Origin: Closterium sp. Naga37s-1 | Lineage: Eukaryota; Streptophyta; Zygnematophyceae; Desmidiales; Closteriaceae | Direction: 5' to 3' | DNA length: 64,000 nt | NCBI GenBank assembly: GCA_947471745.1 | Contig: CANJKZ010000774.1 | Location: 3,206,001 to 3,270,000, forward strand | In this document: piece after piece, positions 10,587-20,896 of the stretch | Position numbering within the stretch: the first letter of the stretch is position 1 | How the letters are laid out: the number at the start of each line of letters is the position of its first letter | Made by a program: the position numbers and the translations under genes | The notes under the pieces: model-generated | Told to the model about the DNA's origin: nothing | Databases searched by the model: none | The model's input: only the letters and a program-made list of their open reading frames with translations

Positions 10587-12330
10587 ATGGCTTCGCTTAG
10601 GGTTCTCGCGTTCGATCATGAGGGCAGACCGATTCAGTTTGACACGTGGCTCGACGACCTGCAACTGTATCTACTGAGCGATTCTAAGGACAGTGTTTCG
10701 CTGTTTGACCTTGCGTCAGGCGCCGCTCCTGCCCCTCCCGCCATAGCTGACAGTGCGACTCGCTCACAGTGGCTTACTCGCAACGCTGCTGCCCGCTTGG
10801 CCATTCGCAACCACCTGCCGTTAGCCGAATGCGCCCACTTTGGACAGCACAGGACAGCCCAGGCACTGTACGCTGCTGTAGTCGCCCGCTACTCCTCGCC
10901 TGCCCCCGATGTTAATCACCCTCTACTTCATAGTCACTCGCCTCCCTGACTCTCTTCGCTCTGTCAGGGACCACTTTCTCTCCCTTGACCCCACCTCCCT
11001 CACTGTTGACCTCCTCGAGCAGCATCTCCTAGCAGCTGAGACTAGTACAGTTGCTGTAGGTGCTGCTCGTGGCACTCCGCGCCCGCCCTTCTTTGAGGGG
11101 TGCTCCCCCTCCCCCCTTGCCCCCTCCTACGCCTCTGCTGCTGCTGCAGACGTCTCTGTTGCTGAGGACGTCGGGGCTGCTTCTGCTAGTGCGAAGCACC
11201 GCAGCAGCAAGGGCAAGGGTGGCAGGGGTGGTGGAGGTGGCAGCGGTGGTGGTGGAGGTGGCAGCGGGAGTGGTGGTGGGGGCAGCAGTGGAGGTAGCGG
11301 AGGCAGTGGAGGTGGTGGCGGTGGTGGGACTGGTGGCAGGAGTGGGGGCGCTGGTGGCGGCGGTGGAGGCAGCGGTGGGAGTGGCGGCAGTGGAGGCGGT
11401 GGGACTGGAGGTGGTAGGACTGGACCTCGGCATGGAGGCCCTGGTGGTGGCCAGCGACAGCAGCAGCAGCGTCGAAGTGAGACCCAGTCGCCCCAGCAGC
11501 TCCGTGAGTGGTTGTTTCAGCGTGGGACGCCTGGGGGTAGTGATAGCTGCCCGTATGTCATTCGCACGGGTTTTCGTGCTGGTCAGACATGCGGGAAGCT
11601 TCACACACAGCACCGCTGCTTCTCCCGCCTCGACGACGCTTGGCGTGCTGAGTTTGGTGACGACGTCGAGCTCCCTCGCTGGGCAGATCTGCTAAGGTCT
11701 AGGATTGCTATCTTTGACTTAGACTTTGATACTATTCTTTCTGCTATGTATGCTTTGTCTGTTAGTGCTGAGGGTGACTGTTACCTGTGTGTGCCGCCTG
11801 ACCCAGGTATAGTTGCTGTTGCTCTAGGTGCTAGTGAGTCTGGTACTCTCCCTGGTACTGAGCCTGCTCAGGCCTTGCACACCTTCACGTTGGACTCAGG
11901 CGCCTCGCGCTGTCTCTTTCGTGACACCACCACTCTCACTCCTCTCCCTGCACCTGTCCTGGTCAGACTGGCTGACCCCTCCGGGGGCTCGGTCGTTGCC
12001 CGTTCCTCCACTGTCCTCCCGTGTCCGGCGGTTCCGTCCGGCTCACTGTCAGGTCTTCATCTCCCCTCGTTCTCTACGAACTTGGTGAGTACCGCTGCCC
12101 TCCAGGATGCGATGGTCACTACCACCACTCCAAGGGGTCAGCGTGTGTCGATCTGCACGTGCACACGGACGGGGCGTCACCTGGCCACATTCACTCGTCG
12201 GCCAGGGTCGAGTCAGTACACACTCGCTACCGAGCCTCCTCAGGTAGCTGCGTCTGCTCAGGTGTCCGCGTCAGGTCAGGTAGCCGCCTCTTGCTCGTGT
12301 CGAATCCTGTCGCACCAGACTCTTCTGTGG
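10587..12330 (+). pseudogene. Copia gag-protease of element 2 (frameshifted)
   Basis: The gag start is ATG at 10587 (MASLRVLAFDHEGRP, then WLDDLQLYLL). A frameshift near 10900 moves reading to another frame (LITLYFIVTRLPDSL). A long Gly/Ser tract at about 11210-11450 follows, then an atypical Cys/His box at 11548-11619 with spacing C-X13-C-X3-H-X4-C. Downstream is the protease motif TLDSGASRCLF near 11890. A basic Gln/Arg stretch (GGGQRQQQQRR) precedes the box and could bind RNA. Comparison with the element at 36803-43919 shows an internal gag deletion here. It continues into integrase after a further frame change near 12340. Confidence 0.8.
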
Positions 12331-14451
12331 CACCACCGTCTGGGTCTCCCCTCCCGCCCTCGCCTGCCCCGCCCTGCCTTCCGTGCATCGAGGGGCGGCA
12401 GCGCGCCGCTCCTCACTCCTCCTCGTTTCCCCCGACGACTACTCCACTGCAGACTCTCCACATGGACGTGTGGGGCCAAGCCCGAGTCAGTGGACAGAGC
12501 CGCGAGCTGTACTTTCTGCTGGTAGTTGACGACTACACGCGGTACACCACGGTCTTCCCCTTGCGCGGCAAGGGTTAAGTCGTTGATGTCTTGATCCCTT
12601 GGATCCGCACAGTCCGTCTCCAGCTCCGCGAGCGGTTCGGCCAGGACCTTCCAGTCCTGCGTCTGCACTCTGACAGAGGTGGCTCCTCCAACCTCTTACG
12701 GGACTTTTGTCATGGTGAGGGCATTCTCCAGTCGTTCACGCTTCCGGACTCCCCTCAGCAAAATGGGATTGCTGAGCGCCGCATTGGCTTAGTCATGGAG
12801 GTCGCTCGTACCTCCATGATCCATGCGGCTGCTCCCCATTTTCTGTGGCCGTTTGCGGTCCGGTACGCTGCGCATCAGCTCAACCTCTGCCCCCGTGTCT
12901 CCTTGCCGGAGACCTCGCCCATACTGCGTTGGACGGGGGAGTTTGGCGATGCGTCGGTGTTCCGGGTCTGGGGTTCTCGTGCCTTTGTTCGTGATACGTC
13001 GACGGACAAGCTCTCCGCCCATGCTATCCCCTGCGTCTTCCTTGGCTTTTTCCCTGACGCGCCTGGCTGGCACTTTTACCACCCCACCTCGCGTCGTGTC
13101 CTCCTGTCTCATGACTTCACGTTCGACGAGCCGGTTCCCTTCTACCGTCTCTTCCCCTACCGCTCTGCCCCTCCCCCGCCCCCGCCGCTCTTCCTTGCTC
13201 CCGGTCCCCCTCCAGTAGACCCCCTCCCGCCCCAGGGTCCTGCTCCCTCGGGTGTGTCTCAGGTAGACCCTCTCCCTGGTACTGCGCCTGTTCGGGTAGC
13301 TGTCGGCTCAGATGCTACTCCAGGTGCTGCGTCTGGGGGTGCTGCGTCTGGGGGTGCGGAGCCGGGGGGTGCGGAGTCTGAGGGTGCTGGGTCTGGGGGT
13401 GCTGAGCCTGGGGGTGCTGAGCCTGAAGGTGTTGAGCCTGGGGGTGCTGAGTCAGAGGGTGCGGAGTCTGGGGGTGCTGAGCCTCGGGGTGCTGCTTCGT
13501 TTGGAGGTCCTGCTGGTGCTTCGCCGCGACTGTCTCCGCAGCAGCTGCGTGAGTGGCTTGTTCGGCGCGCACGCCTTCAAAGTGGAGTTCCCGGAGCTAG
13601 AGGCGCTGGAGACGCTGGAGCTGGACGTGCTGGAGTTACTGCTGGAGCTAGTGGTACTGGAGGTAGTGCGGCTGATGGTCCTGGAGGTGCTCGTACCAGG
13701 GGTGCTGGAGCTGCCGGGATTGGTGGTGTTGGGGGCGCTGGAGCTGGAGACCCTACGGAGCCTGGAGCTGCTGGAGTTGGAGGCTCTTGCGCTGGTGGAG
13801 CTGGCTCTAGAGGCGCTGGAGCTAAAGGAGCTGGAGTTGGAGGCACTGGCGCGGGAGGCGCTGGAGCTGCCGGAGCAGGAGGTGTTGACCCTGGAGCTGG
13901 AGGTGCTGGAGGCACTGTGCGGCCGCGACCGTACTTCGTTCCCCTGCTTCAGCAGGTTCTTGGAGTCCCGTCTTCTACTGCCCTTACTCCTCCCTTACTG
14001 TGTCCACTGCATGATAAGTCGCAGGCGCCGTTACATCCAGCCTCCCCACTGCCTGCTCCCTCTCCTTACACTGAGCAGTCCGGCGGTCCTACAGAGCGTC
14101 GTGAGCTTGCGTCTCATCCCGTCTCGCCTGTTCGCACTGCTTGTCGAGTTCCTCGTTTGCGTCCTCCTCCTGTCCCCGGCACGCACGCTATGGCACTTCG
14201 TCCTTCCTCTGCTCCACTGCGTGTTCCTCTGCCTGCTCCTCCTGAGTCCTCTCTTCCTGAGGTCCCTGACTCTGAGTCTGACCGCGCTCGTGCTGCCAGT
14301 CCCACAGTCTCTCGTCTCCTCGCCACTGCTGCCACTGACCCTTCTTTTGAGTCTGCTGCGGCGTCTACTCTCGTTGCTGAGCTGCTTGACTTTGCTGCTG
14401 CCTGGCGTCTAGACTACGCCACTGCTTTTGTTGCTGAGTCTGCGTCTGCTA

Positions 14452-14796
14452 TGTCAGAATCCCAACCACTAGACCATTGGGATAAAAGGGCTTGTTAAGT
14501 AGCGGGTCAGTGCGCCCATAACCCCCCAGGACAACGAGCCTGTAACCCTTCCCTAGGATCAATCGGGGATCACCAGTGGACCTCTGACACCCCCCCGCAC
14601 TGGGATGCCCGAAGTGCACACACTGGGATTCGAACCCGAGACCTTTGCTCTGATAACATGTCAGAATCCCAACCACTAGACCATTGGGATAAAAGGGCTT
14701 GTTAAGTAGCGGGTCAGTGCACCCATAACCCCCCAGGACAACGAGCCTGTAACCCTTCCCTAGGATCAATCGGGGATCACCAGTGGACCTCTGACA
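14452..14796 (-). mobile_element. Miniature LTR element (TRIM), 345 bp, nested in element 2
   Basis: Two 138-bp direct repeats (14452-14589 and 14659-14796), differing at one base that I can see, flank a 69-bp interior. The element is bounded by a perfect TSD TGCTA (14447-14451 and 14797-14801). Read on the minus strand, the LTRs are TGTCAGAGG...TTCTGACA; the interior begins with a primer-binding-site-like TGTTATCAGAGC (14658-14647) and ends in a polypurine run (GCGGGGGG) before the second LTR. It has no coding capacity and must be mobilised in trans. The one LTR difference points to recent insertion. Confidence 0.93.
14619..14689 (-). other. tRNA-like segment across the LTR/primer-site junction of the miniature element
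   Basis: On the minus strand a perfect A-box word TGGTCTAGTGG (14683-14673, in the LTR) is followed by a perfect B-box word GGTTCGAATCC (14636-14626, in the interior) at near-tRNA spacing. The D-arm resembles Glu/Gln/Gly tRNAs. The anticodon arm is not tRNA-like and contains the primer-binding site instead. It may act as an internal RNA polymerase III promoter; this is inferred. Confidence 0.55.
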
Positions 14797-16704
14797 TGCT
14801 AGTCCTCCGTCTGTCGGGGGTGAGTGTGCTCTTGGCACAGACGTCCTTGAGGACAGGCAGGAGGACTTTGAGTGTCTTGCAGCTGCTGTACCTCGTTTCG
14901 CGTCCATGCTGCTTGCCCCTGAGGGAGACCCGAATGCACCAGACATCCCGACCCCGCGCTCTTACGCAGAGGCGATTACGGGTCCTTACTCCTCTCAGTG
15001 GCAGGCAGCCATGGATGCCGAGATGGCATCCTAGAAGTCCACAGGCACCTACGTCGATGAGGTTCCCCCACTTGGGGCGAACATAGTCGATGGCATGTGG
15101 ATCTTCAGGGTGAAGCGGCCGCCGGGTTCTCCGCCTGCCTTCAAGGCGCGTTACGTTGCTCGAGGCTTCAGTTAGCGACAGGGAGTTGACTACTTCCAAA
15201 CCTTCTCCCCCACCTCGAAGATGACTACTCTTTGGGTGTTGCTGCACGTCGCTGCTCAGCGTGACTACGAGTTGCACTCTCTGGCTGCGCCGCCCACCTG
15301 GTTTCACTGAGTCTTTTCCTGCACGTACTCAGTGGAGCCTCCGGCGGCCAGTCTACAGTCTCCGCCAGGCGCCTCGCAAGTGAAACGACACACTGAGGAC
15401 TACACTTGCGGCTCTTGGGTTTGCTCGTGCTACTACTGGCCCGTTGCTGTTTCAACGCACCGACACCTCGCTGCCGCCGTTCTACGTCCTCGTCTACGTC
15501 AACGACCTCGTCTTTGCCACTGCTGACACTGAGGCACTGACCCTTGTGAAGTCGGAGCTGCAGAAGAGACACACCTGCACTGACCTGGGTGAACTGCGCA
15601 GCTATCTTGGCTTGCAGATCACCCGGGACAGAGCACAGCGCACCATCACTCTGACTAAGTCACACATGGTGCACCAGGTCCTTCAGCGCTTCGGCTTCCA
15701 GTTCTCCTCGCCACAGCCCTCTCCTCTGTCTACCAGCCACTCGCTCTCAGCTCCACCTTCGGACGAGTCCGTAGAGCCGAGTGGTCCGTACCCAGAGCTT
15801 GTGGGTTGCCTCATGTACCTCATGACGTGCACTCGACCTGACCTCGCGTACCCTCTCAGCCTTCTGTCTCGCTACGTGGCTCCCGGCAGGCACCGAAAGG
15901 TGCAGTGGGATGCTGCGAAGAGGGTACTGCGTTACTTGTGCAGTACATCGGGCATGGGGCTCGTGCTTGGAGGACGAGGTCCAGTTGTCCTCACCAGTCA
16001 CGCAGACGCTTCCTGGGTTGACGACTCAGCTACGCAGCAGTCGTCACTGGGTTACACCTTCAGCCTTGGCTCTGGCTCTGTTTCCTGGCGGTCTACCCGC
16101 TTGTCTTCAGTTCTCAGCTTCAGTTGTGAGGCTGAGATCTACGCCGGGGCCATGGCTGCACAGGAGCTACGCTGGCTCACCTACCTGCTGACTTACTTGG
16201 GAGAGCAGCCTCGTTCGCCTCCAGTTCTGTACGTAGAAAACAAGGCCATGATTGCCTTGTGTAAGGAGCACAGACTGGAGCACAGAACGAAGCACATTGC
16301 TCTACGATACTTCCTTGCTTGAGAGTTGCAGCAGCGTGGCCACCTTCGTCTTGCGTACGTGGCCACTAGGGCCAACACTCCTGATATATTCACCAAGGCA
16401 CTTCCGCCTTGTGATCATCAGCGCTTCTCTACTGTGTTAGGCCTTGTGCCTACTTTGCCTCACTTGCTTACTGCGTGACTTTGCTTGTACTGTGATCTAT
16501 ATATATACCTGCATGCTTGCACTTGCTAGGGTATGATCATTGTATTGTTGTTCTCTTTTATATAACTCTGCATGTGAACTAGCCTTGTGGCCCTTTGCTT
16601 GTGCTCGGACTGTGTGGTGACTTTGTGATCCACCCTGAGCTTGCTTTGTTTTTCTTGACTGGTCTTGTGACCACTTGTTCTCCCCCACTTTGCCTATGGG
16701 GGTG

Positions 16705-16835
16705 TGTCAAACTTATATATAGCTTACATTGTGTAGGCTGTAATGGGGTAGCCCATAAGGGGTAAAACCCAATTAGGGTTAGTACTTGTACCCAACTTCT
16801 GCTCAATGCATTCATTCTCGTTCGTTACTTTGACA
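16705..16835 (+). repeat. 3' LTR of element 2
   Basis: 131 bp, near-identical to the 5' LTR and followed by GTAAC. Confidence 0.93.
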
Positions 16836-17133
16836 GTAACAGCAAGTCAACCAGAGCGGTTGACAACAGCAAGAGGTTTAGTGAATGTCAAAGGTCAGCG
16901 ACCTTTGACTCGCCGAAAAGCAGCGCGACAGCAAGGACACATAACCGACTCGCTACTGAGCAGTTACCCGAGTCGTTGCTGTATCGAACCGCAACAGCAG
17001 TTACAGTTAAACCTTTCATATTCCTTGTAATCATATAAAGCCTTGTATCTCTTTGCTATAATCAACTCATCTTGTTCTCACATACCAGTGCAAGGTGGTT
17101 CAATTGGTTTACTATTACGCTTCCGCTAATACA

Positions 17134-19221
17134 TCACCACTCTGAGACTTTAGTCTTGAAAACGATCCTAAGGGCTTTCTCAGCCCAACATCATCCACCA
17201 TGTCCTTCCTCTCCCTGTCTACCAAGTCAACATCCACCCCGCCCATGGACAGCGCAGCCCGCAACAAGATAACGCGAGCCTGCCCCGGTTGCAAAACCAC
17301 CCCAATAAGCGTCTTCGAAGACCCCAAAAGATATGACGAGAATGACGTGTCATCTTCACGACAGGCTCCTTGCGACACAGCTAACCGTAAGTGAGCGTCC
17401 CTCTGCTGACTCAACCAACGTCTGAAACGTCCACCCAAACACCCACACGTCTCAACAATCAAAGGTGTGAACTGCACCCCCCGATTGCTCGCTAGCAACG
17501 ACGCGTAATCGTTCGCCTTCCGTCGCTCCCACTCCTTGGTCGCCACGCCCACAGACCGCCCGCACTGCCTGGCCAAAGATGGAGAGAGCGACAAGGGGTC
17601 TGCAACACTGATCTCCAAGGCGTGCGCCTCTCCGTCTATCGGTCGACGCACTGCAACATCCACACGTTTTCCCGGCAACAACATGTCATCCTCCATCGTC
17701 ACCACCCTCCCGGATGCTTTGGAAATCTTCGCCACCGCAAACTTCACCTCACCGTGCACTCGAGAGGGACCGTGCTAGTACTTGCATCGCAATGCATGGT
17801 GCGGGTCCACCGGGTCCGCGTACACCGTGCCGCATACACAATGCCCTGCCACGTGCAGCTGCTAGATCGGAAGGCCCAGACGCACAGCTGCAGCAATGCT
17901 CCACTCAGCAGCTGTGAAGGTGAAATCCGCATGAGCTGGGATAGCTGAGACCCATGCACCAGCCCCCGGGCCCTGAAGGGATGTGAAACGGGCCAGGGTG
18001 GCATCGTCATGGGCCAATCGGCGCATAGCCTGAAGTTCCTCCACAGCCAACTGCCGCAGCCGCGCCTGGAAGAGACGAACGGGGGGGGGGGGGGGGGGGG
18101 GGGGGAGGGCAGCGACGCAGATAGGCAGGCTTGGCATCTCTCGGCATACAGCCTCTGGCAATTGCTCGAGGCTCTTGGAGAACCAGGGGTCAAGAAAGTC
18201 TACTCCCGCCACAGTCCTGAGATAGTCCGCAAACATCGCCTCTTCACCTGCTACCCCCAACTGCGAAATGTCACGCGCAGCCTGCGCCCACCCACAAGCG
18301 TAAGACAGCGGACTCAAGGAAGTCGCTGCTCGAATTCCAAAGCCGCCGAGGCGAACAGGTAGGTGCAACTGCAGGCGAGCCAGCCTAGACCGTGCAGGGT
18401 CGAACTCCCAGGTACCAGACGAGAAGAGCTGCTCGAAACATTCCTCCAGATTACTGTCCCAGTCACTGAAAGCGTCCACCACCTCTGGCCGCGGCGGCAC
18501 GGTCCACGCGAGGTACATCGGCCGCGCTGAAACAGCGATAGCCAAGAGGTGTGACGCCATTTGCGGGTGGTCAAGCAAGGGGAGCCACGGCAAGGGCGTC
18601 TGCAGCTGCCGAAGCCGCTCCCGCAAACGAGCCACCTCCCAGTCCTCTGCTCCAATGGAACCCCCACCACTGTGAGTCCCTCCTCCACTTGCTGCATGCC
18701 CATAGGCATCTCCTGTAGCGTGTCAGAGGCCTCCCGTACCAAGAATCGGCACTTGGGGGCCTGCACCTCCAACCCCACCTCTTGCAGCCGTTCCTGTAAT
18801 ACGCCAAACGCCTCCAGAAGCCTTGCCGCCGGGCCCAAAATGTAGGTATCATCCGCATAGCTCAGGAAAAGCAAATCGGCAAACTCTCTAGTGACCGGCT
18901 CCATGACCAATTGCTGCGTGAATGCGAAGAGGAAAGGCCCGAGCGGATCCCCCTGCCGGGATCCTCGTGCTGAAGCAAGAGTTTCTACAAACGGGCTTGG
19001 CCGGAGATAAAGATCGCTAGGTGTCCCGTAAAAGATGCCCAAGAATGGGATGAGACCCAAAAAGGGGGACTCCCGCAGCCCCTCAAACATCGCCTGTCGG
19101 TGGAAGGAGTTGAATGCGTTCGCAACATCTATCTGCAACGCGCACCAATATGTGTGAGTAGTCAGAGCCGAGCGAAAGGCGTGAGTCAAAATCTCCATTC
19201 CTACGCTGGTGCCAACGCCCA
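17134..19221 (-). pseudogene. Reverse transcriptase ORF with C-terminal zinc finger and nuclease-like domain
   Basis: This is the protein-coding remnant of the non-LTR element. Reverse transcriptase marks are GSRQGDPLGPFLFAF and the catalytic FLSYADDTYILG. It continues through a thumb-like region (ARPMYLAWTVPP), a Cys/His motif of form CVCG followed by DPHHALRC, and KRVDVAVRRP followed by ALEISVADP, which resembles a PD-(D/E)XK nuclease core. The copy is dead. There is a frameshift near 18640, between the fingers-palm and thumb parts, and in-frame TAG codons lie at 17864-17862 and near 17783-17781. A C-run (plus-strand G-run at about 18080-18106) encodes a proline tract. The last about 18 codons lie at 9019-8963, beyond the inserted LTR. 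The 5' part of the ORF is absent. The nuclease assignment is inferred from pattern only. Confidence 0.75.
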
Positions 19222-19225
19222 GGGC

Positions 19226-20480
19226 TCAGGTTATCAGTGTAATTTACCCTTCTATACTGATTACAAGGGTGAAATTTTGGGTCTACACTGATGTGCTGGG
19301 GTAAAAATTTGGTGAGTTAGTGTTACACTGATCTGTAAGTGTATCGACATAGGCCACACTGATGCCTTGGGGTAAAATTTCCCTTAGCGAAGATTACACT
19401 GAAGAGCGTACGCCCCCCCCCCCCCCCCCGCTTTTCCCCGAAATGTGTCAGATCGTGATTTCCGTTTATCATGCAAGTGCCAAGGATTCCTTCCGTGCAG
19501 TACGTGGGTTGGCCGCAGTCATGTGTCCGATTGGTCTGATAGGAATTATTCCCTTGCCAGCACGCCACGAAACCGAACATTGGCAGCAACTGCAGTATCG
19601 CTGCCTGCACTAGGTCTAACCACAAGACTATGCGAACATCTGTCACAGGGCTGATTTTATCAGGGTAATTACCCTGATTTCAGGGTGATTTCAGACTTGT
19701 CACTTTCTGGACCCTGAGAAATCAGGTTTTTCACATCTTGGTCCCTGATCCATTCAGAGTATTGCTTTAGCGGACCCTGAAATTTTGTGTACACTCTCAG
19801 TGTAGGGTTTTCACGGACCCTGTCAATACAGAGTACGAGGCCTGTGGACCCTGAATGCGATGTTATCGGGGCGAAGTTTCTCGGAAATTTCCTCCTGATA
19901 ACCTCTTCGCATTGATTTCAGTGCCCCCCACGTGCGTAATCCTCCCCCCCCCCCCTCGCTTTATCGAGACGAAGTTTCTTCGAAGTTTCGTTCCCATACA
20001 CCCACCATCTAGATCGGGCGAATCTGTAATGTCATACTTTAGGTTGCTGTTATTGGTCGAAATAGATGTGCTCTAACACAGCGCCAGTCACATCGCCACA
20101 GTGCCAGTCACATCGCCACAGTGCCAGTCACTTCTGTCCTCGGTAAAGAAAGAGCGCGTTACTACGACCCTGATTTTCAATTCTCTACCCTGAACATTCA
20201 GAGTTCACTACTTCTCAACCCTGAGCAATCAGGGTGCTGTTTTTCTGGAAAATGTGCCTTCAGGGGATTTTTTTTTTTTTTTTTTAAGGTTGAAATCAGG
20301 GTACCTAAATTTGAAAAGTCAGCCCTGATCTGTCAGCGTTCGAAAAAAAACCACACTGATGATGCAGGGTAATTTTTTCAAAACCTGATGTTACACTGCT
20401 CTATCAGTGTAACGGAAAAGTGCACACTGCCCATAAGGGTTTTTGAAAAAGCTACACTGCCAATCGTGAGTAGGCCAAAT
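19226..20480. repeat. Array of short hairpin motifs (CACTGAT / CCCTGAT types)
   Basis: Two related inverted motifs recur about every 40-60 bp: ACACTGAT paired with ATCAGTGTAA, and ACCCTGA paired with TCAGGGT. ACCCTGAGCAATCAGGGT near 20218 is a perfect example. The CACTGAT type dominates at both ends (19230-19400, 20350-20480) and the CCCTGAT type in the middle (19650-19860, 20165-20330). A 24-bp direct repeat around CAGTGCCAGTCACATCGCC lies at 20080-20132. No protein-coding gene is seen. Confidence 0.55.
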
Positions 20481-20745
20481 CCAAAACGAAGCCCTGCCAA
20501 CGCCCAGCTGGTGACACGGCTGAAAGTGGGAGGCCATCGCTGGTCTGAGTGTAATGCAGAGTACTCGTGCAAGGATGTGCGGAAGGAACTCTCCAATGGT
20601 GCGGGTTGGTCTAGTGCTCTGGGAACTGTAACGGGTGACAGGAGAGAGAAGGTGCGGGGAGGAGTGATGGGAGGTGAGTAGGGGAGAGTGGGAAGCTGTC
20701 AAATCAGGATTACACTTATTTATGTGAAAACAACACCGTCACCAT

Positions 20746-20818
20746 GGGGATGTAGCTCAGATGGTAGAGCGCTCGCTTAGCATGCGAGAGGTATGGGGAT
20801 CGATACCCCACTTCTACA
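20746..20818 (+). tRNA. tRNA-Ala (anticodon AGC)
   Basis: A 73-nt cloverleaf starts GGGGATGTAGCTCAG, has the anticodon loop around TTAGCAT and the T-loop GGGATCGATACCC. The acceptor stem has mismatches (G2-A71 and T6-T67) compared with plant tRNA-Ala, so the gene may be slightly decayed. Only TTT follows before the next tRNA, a weak Pol III terminator. Confidence 0.85.
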
Positions 20819-20823
20819 GATTT

Positions 20824-20896
20824 GCGGGGATAGCACAGTTGGGATAGCGACAGACTGAAGATCTGAAGGTCGCGTGTTCGATCCACGCTCACCGCA
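20824..20896 (+). tRNA. tRNA-Phe (anticodon GAA)
   Basis: A 73-nt cloverleaf runs from GCGGGGATAGCACAG to CTCACCGCA, with anticodon region ACTGAAGATCTGAAG and a good T-loop TGTTCGATCC. The acceptor stem pairs fully. A change in the A-box (AGCACAG for AGCTCAG) is unusual. TTTT at 20897-20900 follows as terminator. It lies five bases after tRNA-Ala on the same strand, so both could be transcribed together. Confidence 0.88.

Larger units (their letters stand above)
12331..16478 (+). pseudogene. Copia integrase-RT-RNase H of element 2 (broken)
   Basis: The integrase core has the expected acidic residues in HMDVWGQARV, LHSDRGG and PQQNGIAERR. A single TAA at 12576-12578 interrupts it. After integrase comes a long Gly/Ala/Glu-rich linker (about 13300-13920). 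A nested 345-bp element at 14452-14796 splits the region before RT. RT starts with DGMWIFRVK and ARYVARGFS, has stops near 15030 and 15175 and a small deletion after YELHSL near 15280. The catalytic motif is altered to YVNDLV near 15497 (Asp to Asn). RNase H ends with TPDIFTKALPP and a stop at 16476-16478. Confidence 0.85.
9096..16835 (+). mobile_element. Ty1/copia retrotransposon with intact ends (element 2)
   Basis: The 131-bp LTRs (9096-9226 and 16705-16835) differ at three positions that I can see and are bounded by a perfect TSD, GTAAC (9091-9095 and 16836-16840). The primer-binding site TGGTTTCAGAGC starts at 9227 and the polypurine tract CTATGGGGGTG ends at 16704. The order is leader repeat, gag, protease, integrase, Gly/Ala linker, RT, RNase H. 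Frameshifts, stops, a short RT deletion near 15275 and a nested miniature element at 14452-14796 make it non-functional, although insertion was fairly recent. Confidence 0.93.
9020..17133. repeat. Probable solo LTR, split by element 2
   Basis: The part 9020-9095 starts TGTTGGAAACATATAG and the part 16841-17133 ends GCTAATACA; together they make about 370 bp. The flanks TCATC (9015-9019) and TCACC (17134-17138) are a one-mismatch TSD. Removing it restores the reading frame of the non-LTR element around it. A TATA-like CATATAAAGCC lies near 17032. No internal domain is present, hence solo LTR. Confidence 0.55.
3772..19221 (-). mobile_element. 5'-truncated non-LTR retrotransposon, split by nested LTR elements
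   Basis: On the minus strand the element begins in the middle of a reverse transcriptase ORF near 19221, runs to 17134, resumes at 9019-8922, and resumes again at 3937. It ends in a poly(A) that reads as about 15 T on the plus strand at 3772-3786. The pieces belong together for two reasons. The ORF broken at 17134 continues in frame at 9019, once the inserted LTR and one copy of the near-duplicate TCATC/TCACC are set aside, and it ends at a TGA at 8965-8963. The 3' UTR on both sides of the Copia element at 3938-8921 is flanked by near-matching CCAAG/CCAAA. Without the insertions the element is about 2.35 kb. I saw no clear TSD around the whole element. Confidence 0.75.

Noticed and set aside
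14449..14946. Minus-strand ORF with a repeated RSTGDPRLILGKG segment
   Set aside because: It arises from reading through the two identical LTRs of the 345-bp element.
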